Shown: positions 59,254 through 64,000 of the stretch, in pieces
How the letters are laid out: every line of letters begins with the position of its first letter
How positions within the stretch are numbered: the stretch's first letter is position 1
NCBI GenBank assembly: GCA_027627225.1
Contig: CM051026.1
Coordinates: 5,510,415 to 5,574,414, forward strand
Length of the DNA stretch: 64,000 bases
Reading direction: 5' to 3'
Origin: Congeria kusceri
Lineage: Eukaryota > Mollusca > Bivalvia > Myida > Dreissenidae
Notes under the pieces: generated by a model
What the model was told of the DNA's origin: nothing
Databases searched by the model: none
The model's input: the letters and a program-made list of their open reading frames with translations, nothing else
Made by a program: the position numbers and the translations under genes

Positions 59254-59363
59254 GGTGCTGCAGGCTACACCTCTGATGGCACCTGTACATGTGACCGGAA
59301 CTTTGGAGGACCGCCCTTTGACGTACTTTGATGACTGCCACCTACAACCAAACTGCACACAAG
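59254..59363 (+). CDS. Possible internal exon, reading frame ambiguous
   Basis: TTTCTGTGTAATTACAG precedes and CACAAG|GTTTGT follows, both good splice-site matches, and GC content is higher than the surroundings. Only the frame starting GTG at 59255 is open throughout (VLQATPLMAPVHVTGTLEDR then PLTYFDDCHLQPNCTQ), entering in phase 2 and leaving in phase 1. Using the second AG at 59262-59263 and phase 1 gives GYTSDGTCTCDRNFGG, which looks like an EGF-type segment but meets TGA soon after. It does not fit in phase with the 32630-32710 exon without further exons. Family unassigned. Confidence 0.35.
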
Positions 59364-59654
59364 GTTTGTTGTGTTGAATACAAAAAAAAACTACAAAACT
59401 ACCAGCAGACTTAGCATACTTTCACAGGGTTGGCAAAATCCTGTATTGCCTTATTTTTCAGTTTTTATGTCCCCGGCATCTTGATGCAGGAGGCATATAG
59501 TGATTGTCCTTCCCTCCGTGAAAAGGTTAAGTAGATTTTACCGTTTTGTCTAGCACCAACTACGCGTATTACAACACTTAGATACTTACACAGTTGTTAC
59601 TTACGACCATTCCCAATCCACCCACATCACCCAACCTCAACTTGACCTTGACCT

Positions 59655-60470
59655 TGAACTAATTATGCTCCCCTTTGAAGAAGTGGAGGTATATGGCTTT
59701 GCACCTGTCGGTCAGCTGGTTGATCTGTCTGTAGACCATTTTGTTACTGCATGATATCTAGAGAACGCTTTGACCTACGATCTTATAATTTGGTATGCTG
59801 GTTACTTGCGAGGAAAGGAAGACGCCTATTGATTTTGAGGTCAAGGTCACATGGGCTTGTAACATGAAATTCGTGTCCGCACAATATCTAGAGAACGCTT
59901 TAACCTACAATCATTTTAGTTGGTATGCTGGTTACTTGGGAGGAAAGGAAGACGCCTATTAATTTTGAGGTCAACAGTTAAAGGTCAATGTGACAGAGGC
60001 TTTTAACATGAATACTGTTTTCTCCGTAAACCATTTTGTTTCCGCATGATATCTAGAGAACGCTTCGACCTACGATCATCTAAGTTACTATGCTGGTTAC
60101 ACAGGAGGAAAGGAAGAAGCCTATGGATTTTGAGGTCAACCAGTCAGAGGTCAAGGTCATCGGGACTTGTAACATGAAAACTGTTTCCTCTCTAGACCAT
60201 TTCGTTTCCGCATGATATGTCGAATATGCTTTGTTGTAAGATCATCCAAGTTGGTATGCTGATTACTCGGGAGGAATGGAAAACGCCTATTAATTTTGAG
60301 GTCAACAGGTCAAAGGTCAAGGTCACAGGATTGTAACATGAAAATTGTTTTCTCCATATACCATTTTGGTTCCGTAGGATATCTACAGAACGCTTGGACC
60401 TATGATCATCCAAGTTACTATGCTGGTTACTCGGGAGGAAATGAAGAAGCCTATGGGTAACTAGATTTTA
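59655..60470 (+). repeat. ~150-bp tandem repeat (family B-like)
   Basis: Head ATTATGCTCCCCTTTGAAGA then GTGGAGGTATATGGCTTTGC and about five units with GCATGATATCTAGAGAACGC, TTTGACCTACGATCAT, TGGTATGCTGGTTACTTGGG and GGAAAGGAAGACGCCTATT. Flanked by duplicated TAGATTTTACCGTTKYGTCT segments (59533 and 60463) that frame the block. Confidence 0.87.
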
Positions 60471-61536
60471 CCGTTGCGTCTAATACCAACACAGCTTACT
60501 ACAACAATTGGATATTTACACATTTGTTACTTATTACCATTCCCAATCCACCCATATCACCCACCCTCACTTTTACCTTGACTTTGATCTAATTTGGACT
60601 AAGAAATGGGCTATCCAGCATCAACCGGGGCATGTGTGTTTATCAAATACAGAATCTTGTTGACAAATGATTTTGCTGCTTTTCAGTAATTTGCAGTAGT
60701 AATAAGTAATTGTGGCAAGATTTCACTCGTCCATACATGCTTTGGGATAAGCTGGGCAATACACTACAGACAATTGATTTCGACAACCCTGTTCCGATAA
60801 CTGTGAACGTTCTAAAAATGCAGAGTGGGCTGATACTATTTCAATCAGCATACAGTAAGATATAAATTAGGTTATCATGTACTCTATCATGGCATCACAT
60901 GATCTCATGTATAAAAATCACGTGACAGTGAGTGCCAAGGTTCAATGTAAGAAGCACAGGACGTCGAGGATCATCGTCCACAATGACCTTGAAAATGTTA
61001 GAGGTCAGATTAATGACGTAAAAGATTTATCTCAAAGTTAGATAGTGGTGATACAGGATTTCAACTAGTCCACTGTGTCACGTACTCAACTAGTCCACTG
61101 TGTCACGTACTAAATGGACCAGATTCTGGACTGTGATTTTCGATCTCTCTGCTTGAAATGACCCTGTATGTCACCGGGTATGGTAATGATACAGGGCCAT
61201 TAAACTTTGTGTTCCTAAGTATCAATTCATTCATACCGGTACATATCAAATAAAAGGTTAATTTGTGTTATGTTGGTCCAGCTTAAAGGGACCTGTTCAC
61301 AGATTAGCAACTAGACAATTTTCAAACATTTTGTCATAGGTCTCAAAATGAAAAATACATTATATATAAATGAGCGAAATAACACTACTGACAAAGAAAT
61401 ATATTGGAAATATAGAGTCGTTTATGAAAAAACATCAATTGAAATGGATACAATTATAAAGCGTTCCGTAATGCTTTTTATCAGTATTTTGGAAAACACA
61501 TGTATTTACATAGCATTAAAAATTCACTACCATGAC
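60471..61536. other. No gene; 25-bp direct repeat at 61065-61112
   Basis: CAACTAGTCCACTGTGTCAC then GTACT occurs twice in immediate succession near 61065 and 61089. Otherwise no supported feature. Confidence 0.55.
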
Positions 61537-61620
61537 TATTAGTCAGAATAGCCGAGTGATTGGTCTGATTTTTTATCGCAGCAGTCGTAGGTTCGAGTCC
61601 TGGCGAAGGCAAATCTTTTA
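61537..61620 (+). mobile_element. tRNA-derived SINE head
   Basis: GTCAGAATAGCCGAGTGATT then GGTCTGA (box A-like), TTTTTATCGCAGCAGTCGTA and GGTTCGAGTCC (box B) resemble a Leu/Ser-type tRNA. The acceptor arms do not pair well (GTCAGAA against GAAGGCA), and an inverted relative lies at 40797-40912, so it is a SINE copy more likely than a working tRNA gene. Confidence 0.75.
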
Positions 61621-62517
61621 ATTATTCTTTTTTCTTTATATATTATTTGTTTATGGTTAGTCCATCTGCTTTAGGTTTTGCAGTTCTGACATTAAATTTG
61701 TTTTTTAATACAAAAATATTAAATCCCTTTAAAATGCAAAGCACATCCGGGCCACCTCATTAATAATTCCACAAAAACCTCAGCACTAAAAAAGTTTGCA
61801 ATAATATTTAAGGCAGAATATGGAGACAATGTTTTTGTATCCACATCGGTCGTTAATAGATATTAGTAAGCAATTATAAGTGAAATGCATATCGGGACAT
61901 TTAAAGTTTTATGTATCATAACAATAATAGAGAATTAAAAAGGCAGGTATGAAAATGGTCCCTTTAAATGGCAGTCACATGCTACTTTATATATATGTGC
62001 CACCTTATTAGGACAATGATCTTTCTATATCACAATATCTAAGTGATTTAAATCATTGTCTGAGTGTTTATCATAGAAATGGTGATGCAGACAGATGCAG
62101 TTTAAACTCGTTTGATTAGTTGACGTGTTCTAAATTGATATCAATAGATACATTTACTTGTGCACGAACGATATAGGCCTCTCCTGAAACTAGGTAATCT
62201 TGCTCTGAAAGGCTTTTCTTATGCGCATGTGTACCGGAAGAATTTTACTCTCTCGAGCCTATATTCTGGCTGATTGATTGACATGGTATTCTCACATACC
62301 AGACAATTTAATTTTAGCAATTTAATCACAAAATACCAGCTGAAAGCATTTCCATATTATATTGCTGACCTGTATATTAAATGGACTGAACTGCAGATGG
62401 TCCAAACGTAACAACGAAATAAAATTGTCAACAATACATGATTTCCTTAAATAATTGTATCGACCCCATTAAAAAATTTGACAAGTATGTTTTTATTTAC
62501 TTGAAAAACAATTATTA
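61621..62517. other. No supported feature
   Basis: AT-rich DNA following the SINE. No convincing frame or repeat. Confidence 0.45.
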
Positions 62518-63430
62518 TACCCCCACAAACGAAGTTTAGGGGGGGTATATAGGAGTGAGCTTGTCGGTCTTTTGGTTTCCGGATTATAACTCGAGAAAGG
62601 CTTGACATATTCAAATGGTACAAATGTGTAACATCATAGAATACAGGTTAAGTTCAATGTAGGTTACAAACCACTAAATTTTGACAGAGTTATGGCCGCT
62701 TTTCGACTTATAATTCCCTAAAAACATGGTTTCCGGATAACTCAAGAACGGCTCTTCAAATAATTTTTGGTACACGTGTAACATCATACAATTCAGTTGA
62801 AGTTTGATGTTGGTTACAAACCACTAAATTTTGACAGAGTTATGGCCCCTTTTCGACTTATAATTCCCTAAAAACAAGATTTTTTATGATAACCCAAGAA
62901 TGGCTTGACATATTCAAATAATTATTGGTATACATGTGTAGCGTCAGAAAATACGGGTCAAGTTCGAATTTGGTTACAAACCACTAAATTTTGACAGAGT
63001 TATGGCCCTTTATTTGACTTAAATTCCCTAAAAACATGGATTCCTGACGATAAGTCAACAGTGACTCTTGACATATTTAAATAATTATTGTTACACATGT
63101 GTAGCATCATAAGATACAGGTCGAGTTCGACTTTGGTTACAAGCCACTAAATTTTGACACAGTTATGGCCTCCCTATTTGACTTAAATTCCCGAAATATA
63201 TGGACAGTAACTCATGAAAGGCTTCACATATTTAACTTATTTTTGGTACATAAGTGCAACATCATAAAATACAGATCAAGTTTAACTTTGGTTACAAACC
63301 ACTAAATGTTGTCAGAGTTATGGCTCCTGTTGGATTTTTTTTTATAAATACACTATTGACCATTCTCTGTCCATTTCTTTCGAATGGATGCCATAGTTTT
63401 GTGACAAGGCCATATTGTGGGGGTATATCG
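62518..63430 (+). repeat. ~165-bp tandem repeat with CCCCC/GGGGG ends
   Basis: Begins TACCCCCACAAACGAAGTTT then AGGGGGGGTATAT and ends near 63420 with TGTGGGGGTATATCGGTCAC. Five units share TACAAACCACTAAATTTTGA, CAGAGTTATGGCC, CTTATAATTCCCTAAAAACA and TACACRTGTAACATCAT. Confidence 0.87.
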
Positions 63431-63469
63431 GTCACTCATGTGAGAATTCCAGTTAGTCCCCAACCGGTG

Positions 63470-64000
63470 TTTCACCAGTGGGGACTATAGGTTTGCCGTC
63501 CGTCCGTCCGTCAGTCCGTCCGTCTGCAAAATATTTTTAATGCGATAACTCAAAAAGTACTGAAGATATTAGATGAAACTTTGTATACATATGAACCGCA
63601 ATGTGAGTATTATGAATAACATTTTATTTTACCAGAGGTCAAAGGTCACGTGACTTACTTAAAATAGAAATATACAAAAACAAACTGAATCCTACTATAA
63701 CTCAAAAAGTACTGAAGATATTTTTATGAAACTTGGTATACATATAAACGGCAATGTGAGGATTATGCTGGACTTTTTTTTTCACCAGAGATCAATGGTC
63801 ACGTGACTGTTACTATAAATAGAAATAAACTAAATACTGTTATAATTCGAAAAGTACATAAGATATGACAATGAAACTTGGTACATTGATTGAACTATAG
63901 GTTTGCCATCTGTCTGTGTGTCTCTCTATCTGTTCGTCCGTATATTTGTCCGTCCGTCTGTCTGTCCATCCCCAAAACTTAGTTCCTACAATAACTCAAA
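63470..64000 (+). repeat. ~290-bp tandem repeat, same family as 32735-33860
   Basis: GTGGGGACTATAGGTTTGCC then a CCGTCCGTCCGTCAGTCCGT run, AACTCAAAAAGTACTGAAGA, CACCAGAGATCAATGGTCAC and CATGAAACTTGGTACA-type units. Continues past the window edge. Confidence 0.88.

Noticed and set aside
59264..59341. EGF-like domain reading GYTSDGTCTCDRNFGG
   Set aside because: Attractive by eye, but it needs a second acceptor choice and runs into TGA before the good donor at 59364; kept only as a note on the exon.
61537..61620. Functional tRNA gene
   Set aside because: The A and B boxes are good but the acceptor arms do not pair and a related copy exists at 40797-40912, so a SINE is more likely.

Overview
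The window looks like intergenic or intronic DNA from an AT-rich animal genome, most likely a bivalve mollusc. That assignment is inference. It rests on an intron-containing piggyBac transposase, GT-AG exon-like segments, tRNA-derived SINE heads, many foldback MITEs, and tandem 130-290 bp repeat blocks with phrases such as 'GAAACTTGGTACA', 'GAGGTCAAAGGTCA' and 'CTGTCCGTCCGTC', which I associate with bivalve genomes. No bacterial-style gene is present and most long open frames are by-products of repeats.

Layout: 1-2.7 kb holds degenerate repeats, one copy of a palindromic MITE (also near 16, 41 and 43 kb) and a TTCCTAAGGAA foldback. 2.76-11.14 kb is one huge 33-bp minisatellite (about 250 units) with higher-order structure; its 33-bp period creates spurious long minus-strand frames. 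11.4-18.2 kb holds microsatellites and at least four different inverted-repeat elements. 18.4-26.3 kb is a mosaic of related 22-23 bp minisatellites (core GACGACAAC) set in duplicated unique-looking flanks. 27-31 kb holds trinucleotide-rich DNA, a SINE and dispersed repeats. 32.0-32.7 kb has two compatible exon-like segments of an unrecognised plus-strand gene. 32.7-42.9 kb is dominated by tandem bivalve-type repeats. 44.1-45.7 kb is a segmental duplicate of parts of 52.5-58.3 kb.

The clearest gene-level feature is a piggyBac element at 47400-49642. It has exact TTAA target duplications, matching CCCTTACTG termini, a two-exon transposase truncated after the first catalytic Asp, and it splits an older repeat whose halves lie on either side. 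The 53.3-56.5 kb interval may be another mobile element, bounded by inverted arrays of GGTCAAAACGTAC. 58.3-59.4 kb has a recent 173-bp tandem duplication, a 42-bp minisatellite and one possible exon. 59.6-64 kb returns to bivalve-type tandem repeats and a SINE.

The window contains no complete host gene that I can support. Its main value is as a record of nested transposition, satellite amplification and segmental duplication.
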